The notes below the pieces were generated by a model that was given only the letters and a program-made list of their open reading frames with translations, was not told the DNA's origin and did not search any database. From Aurelia coerulea (Eukaryota; Cnidaria; Scyphozoa; Semaeostomeae; Ulmaridae), in contig CM076954.1 of the NCBI GenBank assembly GCA_039566865.1, positions 6,332,001-6,396,000 of the forward strand: a stretch of DNA of 64,000 nucleotides, given 5' to 3'. Positions 33,490 through 43,970 of this stretch are shown here, in pieces. The first letter of the stretch is position 1, and the number at the start of each line of letters is the position of its first letter. Made by a program: the position numbers and the translations under genes.

Positions 33490-34190
33490 TTTCCTGATGG
33501 CTACAAAGTCTGCCTTATCGTAATACCAAATTTTGCGGGTATATGGAGGTCGTGCAATGTTTGAAACAGATAATTTACCGTAAACAATTTGATGGTGGCA
33601 CTGCTCATGTAGTGACGGATGGACACCAGACTCGATGATGAGGTTAGGCTGATCAGTAAATATCAAATCAACACAGGATTTGGAATCACCCATCAAATGG
33701 GTTGGTTCTGATATCAACTGATGAAGACCATTGTCAGACGCTAGTGGCTCGAACAGTTTTCCTTCGTTATTTTCAATATCATTTTCCAACCACTGAGTTG
33801 ATCTACAGTTGAAATCCCCAGTAATTATAACGCAGAATGGATTTTCTGCTTGCATTTTGGATAACATCAACTCGAAGTTTATTGTAAAGTTATCAAATTC
33901 CTCCGGGCCCTGACTTGGACTTTTATGAATTACGGCGAAGAAGTACTTTTTCCTGTTTAATTGAATTTCGTACAGAATACATTCTGGGAGGGTCACTAAA
34001 TCAGAACGGTTTTTCAAAGCAAGAGAATCTTTTATGTACAGCCCAACACCACCCCTTTTCACATTTGTAGGATGGTTATTTTTAATAAACGTATAGCCAT
34101 CTAATGCCAGTCTATCTTCCTCCACGGTGTGGTCAAGATGGGTTTCAACAATGCCTATAAGATCATAATTATACACAGAATTATAAGCTG
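33490..34190 (-). pseudogene. LINE-A apurinic-type endonuclease
   Basis: On the - strand the peptide shows the APE/EEP endonuclease signatures IGIVETHLD (catalytic E), GGVGLYIKDS, ITGDFNCRS (catalytic D and N) and the region before the final His. The frame is open from about 34176 to the foldback breakpoint. The N-terminal strand is missing because of 5' truncation. In intact LINEs this domain nicks target DNA to start reverse transcription. Confidence 0.92.
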
Positions 34191-34192
34191 GC

Positions 34193-34561
34193 TTCGCCCC
34201 CAGACCTCTGCCTTTCCATGCCTCCCTCTGACTCTACCCTGGCCACGCCGCTAATTGATTCCATATGAGCAAGCCTGCATGCCTAATAACGTGGCTAGTC
34301 TATGAAGCTTTGACTGGATCATTCAGGGCAGATGGCTAAGGTGCTAGTCAGAGACAACTTGATGCCAAAAACTGTTTATTTAATTCCATTTCGATTGTAG
34401 GGAAAACATTATGTCTGTTATAGTGTATTTTTGTTAAATATGGCAGATAGGAAATTTGTATTTTTTCATACATTTGCAACAACATTTATTTCGCCCCGCG
34501 TGGAAGATACTCGGTCCTTTGAACACACACCCCCTCAAAAAGATTTGCATTTGCGCTCCTG
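34193..34561. repeat. Dispersed repeat, shared with 61437-61831
   Basis: Roughly 370 bp align with the right part of the 60878-61831 element. Shared words include ATTGATTCC, GGAAAACATTA and TTTGAACACACACCCC, and both end at TTTGCATTTGCGC(T/C)CCTG. The left end of this copy is missing or abuts the LINE-A truncation. Confidence 0.75.
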
Positions 34562-35307
34562 TTAATCTACCCTGGGTACCAGAACACAAAAATATAACTA
34601 TGAACATGTTAAATGCATTCATCAAACATTCTAACATCACTTTTACAAACATCAACAACATTCCTTGAAATTTTTTCGTACGCTAGAGGGGGCCCCCAGA
34701 TGGCTAATTTACTAAGGGCCCCGAGCTGCTCTGTTACGCCACTGATGTGTGTGCTATCTAATGATATAAAATCCAAAATTTGATCGGATAACACTTTTTA
34801 TCGTCCTGAAGGGGTACAGTAACCTTAATTAATCCCCATAGAAATCCCAAATGTGTTTCCTGACATAACTGCAAAGTTTAAGTCTATTTGATGCTAAAAT
34901 TCAAGTTATAAGGTTCAGTACGGAAATGAGAACCTTTGGTTTTGAAACAACCACTGATTTTGACTTTCTTTCTCAATAAATCAGCAACCACTCATCAGAT
35001 TTGCTCAAACTTGGTGCCAAACTCTAAGTTGAAATCTGGCCAATTCAAGATTTGAAAAATGGGTTAAGTTGAATTTATGGCTCCTCCACAATAGCCATTC
35101 AAACAGCGTACATATTTTTGGGACACCCTGCATAGGACTAAATGGATTCATGGTGCAAGTGAATTCAATTCAACATGGTTTGAAAGGAAATTTTCCAAAG
35201 CAAAAAAATAAAGTTTAGACTCGAATTGCAAATAGTCTGACTTTGGTAAACATCTCATGCTATATTTTCATCACCAATGAGCAGATAAAAAATGAAATTG
35301 CTTCATC
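34562..35307. other. Repeat debris; isolated hAT-like and TA-MITE-like ends
   Basis: TGTTACGCCACTG at 34730-34742 is a hAT-type terminus (CAGTGGCG read on the other strand) without a visible partner. TTTTGGGACACCCTGCATA at about 35117 resembles the right end of the CCGGGTGTCCC MITEs. No genes. Confidence 0.45.
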
Positions 35308-35585
35308 CGCAGGTGCCTTTTCCTGGTTTAGCAGGTGGAGAGAGAAAAATGGACTCCCTCTCCCTCGTTTTTCTTTCATCTACTAGTGCATCGTGAAGAT
35401 GCTTTGTTCCTTATCAGGAAAATAGCATTGGATGAAGTTTGGATATCAATGTGCGTACAATACCGCATACCAAACTGTGGAAATGCAACACTGCAATACT
35501 GTCAGTTTTTTCCATCAATACCGCAATACCGTGCAAAATTGACAACTGATACCGCAACGCCCCTAACCCTGAAGAACCACTCCTA
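35308..35585 (+). repeat. End module of the TGCGGTAT repeat element, copy 2
   Basis: It is homologous in reverse orientation to 56021-56310, the left end of the hAT-like element in the Helitron. Both contain several spaced copies of ATACCGCA/TGCGGTAT. Both also keep an open frame with the same peptide features (DALF, VQYRIP, PQYR); here the frame is 35335-35586. No second terminus was seen. Confidence 0.7.
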
Positions 35586-35725
35586 AAACTGTGATGTTTG
35601 AAATTCAAAATGAGATTTCATCAACAACAATGAGGAATTTTAACTGCATACCGTACTTTTGTAGCTGACAATTGTCTAAGTGAGTTGTACAATCATGATC
35701 AAACTTAATTAACAATTTTGAAGTT

Positions 35726-35805
35726 GTTGCTGTGCAGTGGTGAAATCCTCCAACTTTGCAGCTGGAACAGTCAGGTGGACAGGGTTTGGTCCCATGTAGA
35801 GCCCC
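35726..35805 (+). repeat. tRNA-derived SINE-like element, copy 2
   Basis: A-box-like TGCTGTGCAGTGG (35728-35740) and B-box-like GGTTTGGTCCC (35783-35793). The middle AATCCTCCAACTTTGCAGC matches the copy at 11661. Confidence 0.6.
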
Positions 35806-36764
35806 ATTACTTGAGCATCATGATGAAGGGTTGTAGACCTGATTAGGTTTCCCAAGGTATGAAATACAACACAGTTTGGAGTGCGCAAACTTTGCATAGT
35901 GTTCATACAAACTTGTATGGTTTGATGAAGCTTCAATATGGTGCAAATATTTTGCAAACAATTTACAAACTTCAAAATCTGAAACATACTGAAAACAAGC
36001 TTGCAACAAACTTTACACAAATTTGCTGGAAAACTAAAAGCAAACAAAATGCAAACCCCATGTTTACTACAGTATGAGTTGTCTACCAAGTGCTTGGCAC
36101 TAAAACTTGAACTTCACATTTCCCTTTGCATTCTAACAAGATACAAAAGAAGATGGCCAAACTCAGCAAACCATATATTTGGAGACCCTTTACATGAGAC
36201 CCAACTTGAAACTTAGGGTGACAATGCCAGCATGAACATTTGAAAAATGCACTCCTGTTTACATGATACTGGCCTGCTATCAAACTGTCCACATACGCTA
36301 TGCATCTTTCAAGGTGCTTTGAGCAAATATTTGAGAAAGAAAAGTATGACTTTTCGTGTAGGCATGAAAAAGTGAAAAAAGTGACAAAGTGACATGAAAT
36401 TTGTATGCCAACAAGTTTCATGTTTGGTCTCAAATAAAGGGCCTTTCAGAAATTTGCAATAAAAAGTTGGAACTGTTTGAATAGGGCTTACTTTTTAAGA
36501 AACAGCCATGATGGATTCAATTAAAGGGAATCAACATGGCTAAAACCTGGCCCATGAAAGTTCAAAATACACCCTGCTGTATGTTATTTGATAATTTTGA
36601 CATTTGCCTTTCATTGTGTAACAAAAGAAACAATGAGTGCATATGGATTTTCTGGAGCCTAAGCAGCCACTTGACATACTATGTACATTTGTTTCAATGT
36701 CTTTCAGTAACTGAATACAAATTAAGGAATGCAAAGAAATTAGCATACTTTGTTATTTGCAGCA
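35806..36764. other. Downstream flank of TMEM203
   Basis: No gene recognised. Short overlapping frames on both strands lack motifs. Part is presumably the 3' UTR of the - strand TMEM203 gene. Confidence 0.5.
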
Positions 36765-37175
36765 TCATATATCAGGGATCACACACGGCCTAATGATTAA
36801 ACCAATTATCAAAATGAACAAGGGGGTATGAATAACTGAATACTGTAATTGGTTCCCTCCAGTCAATTTCTGACATAACAATATTTTGTAAATAAATAGC
36901 AAGAGCAAAACAGCACCATTTAAGATCAACCGCTTGAAGGCAACTTCATCTTCATTTGCTGTGTACATCCGAATGAACACAATTGCATCAAAATATGCAA
37001 TAAGACCATCACAGGCAAACAAAGGGACAAATACCGTCCACCATGACATTGAAAATTTGTCTTCCAGTTTCAATGCAAGTAAAATGCTGAAAACAAAGGC
37101 AGCTACAATCATCAGTGTGAATTCAAAAACTGTCAATCGGAACCATACAGTCAGTTCTCTTAGTGTGAAAATCAT
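36765..37175 (-). CDS. TMEM203: TMEM203, four-pass ER membrane protein
   Basis: A single uninterrupted frame of 136 codons plus stop, the same length as vertebrate TMEM203. I chose the second in-frame Met (37173-37175, MIFTLREL) because vertebrate proteins begin M(L)FSLREL; the first Met at 37193 would add six residues. Conserved blocks are LRELTVW, FSILLALKL, SWWTVFVPLFACDGL, ILLCQKL and PLFILI near the C-terminus, spread over four hydrophobic segments. In mammals TMEM203 sits in the ER, associates with calcium-handling proteins and is needed for spermatogenesis. A STING link has been proposed. No frameshift or stop, in contrast to all the mobile-element genes nearby, so it is probably functional. 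It appears intronless in its coding part. Confidence 0.93.
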   Translation of the reverse strand: MIFTLRELTVWFRLTVFEFTLMIVAAFVFSILLALKLEDKFSMSWWTVFVPLFACDGLIAYFDAIVFIRMYTANEDEVAFKRLILNGAVLLLLFIYKILLCQKLTGGNQLQYSVIHTPLFILIIGLIIRPCVIPDI

Positions 37176-37776
37176 TGTTTGGAATGCTATCAAAAGTGCT
37201 GTATCATATCCACCATGATGAATAGTTATGTCTCCTTTTGTCCGAGTGCCACTACGGTGCCTCTTTGGCGAGGTGGTAGGCTGATGAACGGAAAAATAGG
37301 CCTCGTTGTTTGGTTGGCTTTTACATTAACTGTTGCTTTTGTAGATGATTTTCTATCTCCTGTTCAAATCTCTTAGCAGTCTATTAATTTCAGATAAGAG
37401 CTTATTAATATGAACCCAAATGACTTGCTAGCTGCATAAAACCAAACCAACGTCTTTGATACTCTCTCTTCTGTTTTAGGCCCACTTGCTTAAAAGGCCC
37501 TTCTTCTTATGATGAACTCCTATCGATTTTGCACGCCAAGTTCATTCTCTTCCACAACAAAACAATTGTTCGATTTAATAGTTTCGATGGAGTTATTTAA
37601 TCAGAAATTGCTATTTTGGTTGTAATATTGCAAAAGCTTGAGTACCTCACCTTCACTTTCATTGTTGTCAGGAAAAATGATGTCGCTTTTTGTGTTCCTT
37701 GTCCCCCTGTGTTTCTTGGGGAGGATTTTTTTTTAATTTTATTCATATAAAAAGTTTACAACTAGCAATAGTACAT
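37176..37776. other. 5' flank of TMEM203
   Basis: Presumed 5' UTR and promoter of the - strand gene. I saw no distinctive TATA element. A run of T followed by AATTTTATTCATATAAAAAG at about 37730 resembles a LINE 3' tail in - orientation. Confidence 0.45.
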
Positions 37777-37784
37777 ACTAAAGT

Positions 37785-38170
37785 CCCAGGGGGGGGGGGG
37801 TACTCCCTAACTTTCAATACGGGGAGGTCCATGCCACTATTTCTTTGCTGACCCCTAAATGTTATGCCTAATGTTTTGGGGACCCCAAATATTGAGTCTG
37901 ATTTTTTAGAGACCCCCAAATATTGTTTTCAATTTGAAGTTCTTGATCCTTCTCAGTTTTTAAATAATACCAAGACCTTTATTTCATGATTCGCAACTTC
38001 AGGGCCAAATTGCACGATTCTTCCTTTCTTCAAATTTGTGGACCCCAAATGTTGAACTTTTGTCCATGTTGTAATTCACAGACCCCAAATATTGATTTCA
38101 CGTAAAATTTCGGACCCCAAATATTGGCACGGACTCCCCCTTATTGAAAGTCAATGAGTACCCCCCTGGG
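37785..38170. mobile_element. 386-bp MITE with C/G-run ends and internal repeats
   Basis: Target duplication ACTAAAGT (37777-37784, 38171-38178). Ends CCCAGGGGGGGG / CCCCCCTGGG, then ACTCCCTAACTTTCAAT / ATTGAAAGTCAATGAGT as subterminal inverted repeats. The interior holds repeated GACCCCAAATATTG words. An 8-bp duplication suggests a hAT-like mobiliser. The 59288-59614 element is built the same way. Confidence 0.88.
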
Positions 38171-38178
38171 ACTAAAGT

Positions 38179-38616
38179 GCCCCTCACCTCTCCCAAAAAT
38201 AGACCAATTGGTTACATAAATTCGTTCACACCTAGCTACTAATTTGACAGCTAGAGCATTCATTGCAATAAAGAATAAACGATAGGTATTACATAAAGTC
38301 AGTGCATTGTGCCAATGGGAATTAGCACATTCAGGGCTTGTTGGGGAGATGACGTGCTGACCCTATCGTTTTGGACCACTGTGTTTCAGCCTTTCAGCTT
38401 TGTTGAGAGCGATTAACGTTTACAACAGTTACGACAGGCTCATATAGCTCACAAAGACCTCTAAATTATGAAATGTTGATTTGATTACATCTGTCACAAA
38501 ATCCAGTGGAAGAGAGAACAGATATGATTTTAGATTTTTCCACCGCATTTAAATCAATAAAATGACTGGTGGTAAAAAGTTCTGAAAATTGTGCATTGCT
38601 AAGCATGGTCTAAGGG
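38179..38616. other. Flank between MITE and Gypsy element
   Basis: No gene or repeat recognised. Confidence 0.4.
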
Positions 38617-38621
38617 AGATG

Positions 38622-38754
38622 TGTTATGTTATCTTACATGAAGCAGTAGTTTTAGTATTCTTACATGAAGTAGTAGCTCAAGCTGTTCGTTGATTATACT
38701 CACTTGGACGAGAAGACGTGTCCTATCTTTACAGTACTCTTGCAGAACATAACA
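38622..38754 (+). repeat. Gypsy 5' LTR
   Basis: 133 bp, TG...CA type, identical to the 3' LTR. It contains two near-repeats of TCTTACATGAAG(C/T)AGTAG. Confidence 0.96.
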
Positions 38755-38870
38755 TGGTGTCAGTTGGGATTTTTTCAAGACCCACAGTTCACGAAGGATA
38801 AGTAGACACTACGAATCGCTTATTTTGTCACTTTCCTTGTCCATAACCGTACAAACATCGGTATTTTGTT

Positions 38871-39617
38871 ATGATGGAGTCGGGCCTAAATTTTTCGCCA
38901 CCGCAGCCACTTAGTTTTGATGGCAATGTTTCTAACAATTGGCGTGTTTGGAAACAGGAACTGACACTCTACCTTGACGCTACTGAGTCCTCTGACAAGT
39001 CAGATAAGGTTAAGGCTAGCATTTTTCTCACTTGCATAGGCAAAAAAGGGCGTGAAATATATAATACTTTTACGTTTGATTCTGATGGAGACAATATGAA
39101 GTTAGATAAAATTATTCAGAAATTTGACAGCTACTGCGCACCCAGGAAGAATTTAACTTTCCTGAGGTACACTTTCCTGACATATAGGCAGCACGATGGT
39201 GAAAGCTTTGATGAATTCACCACCACTCTTCGAAAACTGTCACAGGACTGTGAATTTGGTGATCTGAAAGATTCATTGATCAAGGATATGATCACTATTG
39301 GAACCAATGACAAAGCTTTACAAGAACGCGTGCTAAGAGAGCCTGAAATCAATTTAGACAAGTGTATAAAGATAGGCCAGGCTGCTGAAATTACACGCAA
39401 ACATGCCAAAATTATCCAAGCCCACAGTGAAGAAAAATCTACTTCCGCTATCACCAAAACAGTGCAAGCTAAGAAACCCCCCTTTCCTGACAAGAGACAT
39501 GGCACAACCAAAATTCAGCAATGCAAATTCTGCAACTACTCCCATAATAGGGGAAACTGCCCTGCATACAACAAGCACTGCAACACCTGTGGTAAGAGAG
39601 GTCACTTTTCCACATGA
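38871..39617 (+). pseudogene. Gypsy gag ending at a TGA inside the second zinc knuckle
   Basis: The start is ATG at 38871 or, one codon later, 38874. The N-terminal region (PLSFDGNVSNNWRVWKQEL) is typical of Gypsy gag capsid-like proteins. A C-terminal pair of knuckles follows: CKFCNYSH...C, then CNTCGKRGHFST-stop-C. The TGA at 39615-39617 falls within the last X4 spacer of the second CX2CX4HX4C, and the same frame then continues without a break into protease. It is therefore either a fresh nonsense mutation in a fused gag-pol or a readthrough site like that of some retroelements. Confidence 0.88.
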
Positions 39618-40304
39618 TGTAGCCAGAAGCGTGTAAGAGCAGTCAGCAAAAATGTGCCCTCGGATATGTCTTCAGACCCAGATTCATTCTCAAATACTGA
39701 CGAAAAAAAAGACTACTTTGTTGGTGCAGTTCACCAAGATGAAAAAGTACTCCCAAACCCTCTCACCCAGGATCCAGACACATACTCAGTCAACACACTC
39801 ACTGAAGATGAGTGGCTCATTGCAATTGAAACAAACGGATCAATCATCCCGTACAAGATTGATACCGGTGCCCAAGTAAATATCCTCTCCAAAGCCGACT
39901 ACCAGCAGGTTAAACAAAAATCCAAGCTCCATAAATCAGCTGTCAAACTATCAGCATACAATGGCTCAGCCATTCCAGTTGTTGGCAAATCTGTTCTGAC
40001 CTTAAATCACAAAGGAAGATGTTATCCAGTACTCTTCATCATTGTTGACATAGAAGCCACTCCAATTTTAGGCCTTACCACTTGCTCTCATCTCAACCTT
40101 AATAAGCGTATCATGCATGTTGATAAGAATATGCATGAAATCATGACACAGCAATTTCCAGATTGCTTTGGTGAAATTGGAAAACTTCCTGGTGTACACC
40201 ACATCACCATAGATCCAACAGTGTCCCCTGTTGTCCATCCACCTCGCAAGCTGCCAATAGCACTAAAAGAAAAGTTACACACGGAGCTCAAAAAGAATGG
40301 TTAA
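39618..40304 (+). pseudogene. Gypsy protease and start of RT
   Basis: It continues in the gag frame after the TGA. The aspartic protease motif KIDTGAQVNILS is intact, followed by the GLTTCSHLNL flap-distal region. The RT N-terminus (QFPDCFGEIGKL, PPRKLP) follows. The frame ends at 40304, where a shift is needed to continue into the RT palm. Confidence 0.9.
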
Positions 40305-41091
40305 AATGGGCATCATCAAACCAGTTCATGAACCTACAGACTGGGTAAACAGTCTAGTTGTTATAGAAAAACCAAATGGAAAGCTTCGAATATGCCTGGA
40401 TCCCAAGGACCTGAATAAAGCAATAAAACGCCACCACTTCCACCTTCCAACGACAGAGGAAATCCTTGCCTCCATGAGCAATGCAAATTTTTTTACCAAA
40501 CTGGACGCCTCCAATGCATATTGGCAAATTGAAGTGGATGAAGAAAGTTCTAGACTCCTAACATTCAACACTCCATTTGGCCGTTTTTCATTCCAGCGGC
40601 TTCCCTTTGGCATTCACTCAGCTAGTGAAATTTGCCAAGCAAAAATTGCAGAAATCTTAGAAGGCATTGAAGGCGCTCTCAATAGCCAAGATGACATCAT
40701 AATATGGGGTTCTGACAAAGCTGAACTCGCTGCCCGCACAACTAAAGTTCTGGACTCTATCAGATCTTCAGGATTGAAACTCAACAAAGAGAAGTGCAAA
40801 TTTGAAGCCCAAACCACCACCTTTCTTGGCCACAAGATATCAGCTCATGGGGTTGAAGCAGACCCTGCAAAGATTACAGCAATTTTGAGCATGCCAGAGC
40901 CCACCTCAAAAAAGGAGCTTCAACGTTTTTTTGGAATGATAACATATTTGGGAAAGTTCATACCCAACCTTTCCGATCTAACAGCACCACTAAGAAGCCT
41001 CCTCGAGAAAGATGCCATTTACTCCTTTGACAAGCCACAAAAGATGCCATCAACAAGCTCAAAGAAGTCATCACTTCAAACCAAATACTGA
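40297..41091 (+). pseudogene. Gypsy reverse transcriptase
   Basis: RT motifs: KPNGKLRICLDPKDLN, FTKLDASNAYWQ, LPFGIHSASE, then the active-site region NSQDDIIIWG and FLGHKISAHGVEADPAKI. The active site reads SQDD where most retroelements have Y-x-DD, so the usual Tyr is replaced by Ser. The frame is lost near 41040, and the RNase H continues in another frame from there. Confidence 0.9.
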
Positions 41092-41807
41092 AGTTTTTTG
41101 ACCCCACACTGCCAATCCGGATACAAGCAGATGCATCAAGCGAAGGCCTTGGTGCAATCATTGAGCAGCAGCATCCCCAAGGCTGGTATCCAGTTGCATA
41201 TGCCAGTCGCTCCCTCACACAATCTGAGAAAAACTACTGCCAGCTTGAGAAGGAAACTTTAGCCATCGTCTTTGGATGCGAAAAATTTCGGCAATATGTC
41301 TATGGCCAAAAATTTGACATTTATAATGACCATCAGCCACTCAAATCAATCTTCAACAAAGCCTTGACAAAGTGCCCTCCACGAATTCAGCGATTCCTGC
41401 TCCGCCTCCAGCAGTATGATTTTGAGATGCATTACATAAAAGGAAGCCAACTCACGATTCCAGATGCACTTAGTCGTGCTCCTCTAAGTGACACAACTCC
41501 AGAAATACCAGAATCAGAACTGTCCTGCTACATCCACTCCGTTATGTCAAGCTTACCAATCAGTGCTGCTAAACACAGTCAAATTGCCGCAGAAACGTTG
41601 AAAGATGCCACACTGCAACAACTGATACACTACTTAAATCATGGATGGCCAGAATCACGCCAAGATGCCCAGCCAGCAACTCGTCCTTACTTCAACCACC
41701 GTGATCAGATTACCACTCACGAAGGATTGCTACTGAATGGTTTGCGTATCATCATCCCCACTAGCATGCGGGCTGAAATGAGAAAATCACTTCATACTGG
41801 TCACATC
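41041..41807 (+). pseudogene. Gypsy RNase H and integrase zinc-binding region
   Basis: In the frame after the second shift, RNase H appears as QADASSEGLGA, EKETLAIVFGCEKF and FDIYNDHQPLKS, then the connection PDALSRAP and the start of the integrase HHCC domain (LHTGHI). It stops at the Mutator-like insertion at 41808. Only the part from 41364 begins with a Met, but the reading frame is open earlier. Confidence 0.88.
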
Positions 41808-42777
41808 AGCATAGGAATCATTCGTCGTACATAGCCGATTGCTCGTGGCCCATGGTCGAAACCGCCAAAGCCTCATTTTCACGGACCAATCAGACGGTTA
41901 AAAAGCGAAGGAGACAAAAGAAACCCATGAAGATTTTCCTAAATTTTACCTACTTTCATAAAACGCAACCAGGACAAAAAACTGCTTGAGATTTTCCGAA
42001 TTTTTTTAAAGCAATCTACTCTCCAGATGTTTGGGAGTACAAGTTTGGATGCCGGTTAAAATATCTTCAGGATTGGCGGAGTTATTGCCTCTCCAATCGA
42101 CAAAATCGGCGAAGGCTTGTCGAGACCTGTTTACGCCACTTCAAGTCAGGTGATAAAGCCTCTTGATAAAACCTCTTTTGAATTTTATAAGTTATTTCGC
42201 AACGAGCAAACTTTTGCCATGAAAGTAGTACAATACAGAAACTTCCCTAGAGTATTGCCACATGACTTGAAATGCGCGAACAAGCCTTTGTAGACTTTCT
42301 CAATTCACATAGAAACCGTAGAGGCATTGAATCTTCAATAAAAGATAATTTAGCGAAAGACAATAACAAGAACAATTGAAAACACAGATTGTGGCGTTTT
42401 CGGGTCGTTCTTACAACAATCACTATTGTTATTACTATTGTCTCCCGGCCAGAATCTCTATTGTTCAAGGTTCAGTGCCTGGTCGGTTTGTTTGTGAACA
42501 TAACTCCACCAATCCTGGAGATATTTTAACCGGCATCCAAACTTTTACTCCCAAACATCTGGAGAGTAGATTGCTACAAAAAAATTCGGGAAATCTCAAG
42601 CAGTTTTTTGTCCTGGTTGCGTTTTATGAAGGTAGGTAAAATTTAGGAAAATCTTCACGGGTTTCTTTTGTCTCCCTCGCTTTTTAGCCGTCTGATTGGT
42701 CCGTGAAAATGAGGCTTTGGCGGTTTCGACCATGGGCCACGAGCAATCGGCTATGTACGACGAATGATTCCTATGCT
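41808..42777. mobile_element. 970-bp Mutator-like foldback element in Gypsy integrase
   Basis: Target duplication GGTCACATC (41799-41807, 42778-42786). Termini AGCATAGGAATC are perfect inverted repeats, with complementarity for about 270 bp on each side. Excising it rejoins the integrase frame at HTGHI. The termini resemble those of the 30367-33489 foldback (AGCATATGAGTC), so both probably belong to one family. No transposase seen. Confidence 0.93.
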
Positions 42778-43878
42778 GGTCACATCGGGATTGAAAAGAC
42801 CAAGGCCAGGGCTAGAGAAACCATGTTCTGGCCAAACATCAATGGTGAACTGGAAGACATGATCAAATGCTGCAGCACATGCCAAGAGCATCAAAACAGA
42901 CAGTCCTCTGAACCACCGATTCCTCATGATATTCCAGACGCACCATGGCAGAAAGTTGCCACAGATCTGTTTTCACTCAGAAACAAAGACTATGTTATCG
43001 TGGCTGACTACACTTCCAAATTCTTCGACCCCTCTCAACTTAAAGATACAGAGGCTCCTACAGTTGTTATGCACACCAAGCGTATATTCTCCAAATTTGG
43101 TATTCCCAAAGAAGTTTTCTCCGACAATGGTCCACAATACATTTCACGCGAATACAGCAAATTTGCACGTGAATGGGATTTTGTACATGACAGTAGCAGC
43201 CCAGAATACCCACAAAGTAACGGCTTCATTGAAAGAACTATTCAAACCGTTAAGAAGACCCTCAAAAAAGCATTCCACAGTGGCGAGGATCCGTACTTAG
43301 CACTACTTGCACTCCGCACCACTCCATTCCCGGATGGAAAACCAGCGCCAGCCACAATCTTGATGAACCGCCAGCTTCGAACAATTCTGCCAGCCATGAA
43401 CAATAGGATTAGACCGAAGGGAGCCACCAATACATCAAAATTGACAGAGACCGCAGCAACAAATAAGCCACAACATCGCACCCTAAAACCCTTAGAGACA
43501 GGAGATTGTGTTCGTTTCCGTGGTAAAAATGCCTGGGATCGCAAGGGAGTCATAGTAGAGAAATGCCCGCAACCTCGCTCATACAAGGTAGCCACAGACA
43601 AAGGAACTACTGTTCGCAGGAATAGAAAGCATCTGCTGCACACCAAGGAAAGCCTAGAACCGATAGAGCATATTATCGAACTTTCAGACTCAGAAACAGA
43701 TGATCCGCAACAATTGCAGCCACCGGCAGCGGCACCAGAAGCACCTCCAACAGATCAAGGAGTTCAACCCGAACAACAAAACCTAAATCTGCAACGCCCA
43801 AGAGTAACAAGATCAGGCCGTGCTGTTCACAGACCACGCCATTTGGAAGACTTTGCAGATCCCAACTCTATATTTTGA
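42778..43878 (+). pseudogene. Gypsy integrase
   Basis: The CxxC of the zinc domain (CCSTCQEH) and the DDE core are present: D in ATDLFSL, D in FSDNGPQY and E in NGFIERTI. A C-terminal region with GDCVRFRGKNAWDRKG (chromodomain-like or GPY-type position) and a proline/glutamine-rich tail follow, ending with TGA 43876-43878 about 90 bp before the 3' LTR. The frame itself is intact after the Mutator-like insertion; the Met at 42703 lies in that insertion and is not native. Confidence 0.92.
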
Positions 43879-43970
43879 CATTATACTTACTTCACATTTA
43901 CAGACATTAATCACTGTTTTGTTGTGCAAAAGACATTTGATTAAAATTCTTGTTATGATAAGAAGGGACA

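Larger units (their letters stand above)
27502..34190 (-). mobile_element. LINE-A copy 1, 5'-truncated, carrying nested insertions
   Basis: On the - strand, endonuclease (33490-34190), connecting region (29775-30366) and RT (27502-28769) form one LINE. It is interrupted by a TTAA element (28770-29774) and a Mutator-like foldback (30367-33489). The 3' part is separated by the 24012-27501 element. The 5' truncation at about 34190 falls in the endonuclease N-terminus. LINE-A relatives are at 49540-50797 and 59615-60832. Confidence 0.9.

Noticed and set aside
34193..34742. A complete hAT element from 34193 to the CACTG end at 34742
   Set aside because: The right terminus at 34742 has no matching left terminus or duplication, and the 34193-34561 segment ends in a different terminus shared with 61831.
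42376..42639. 87-codon frame between the Gypsy RNase H and integrase
   Set aside because: It lies inside the Mutator-like insertion and has no homology I recognise; the frame is not needed for the element.
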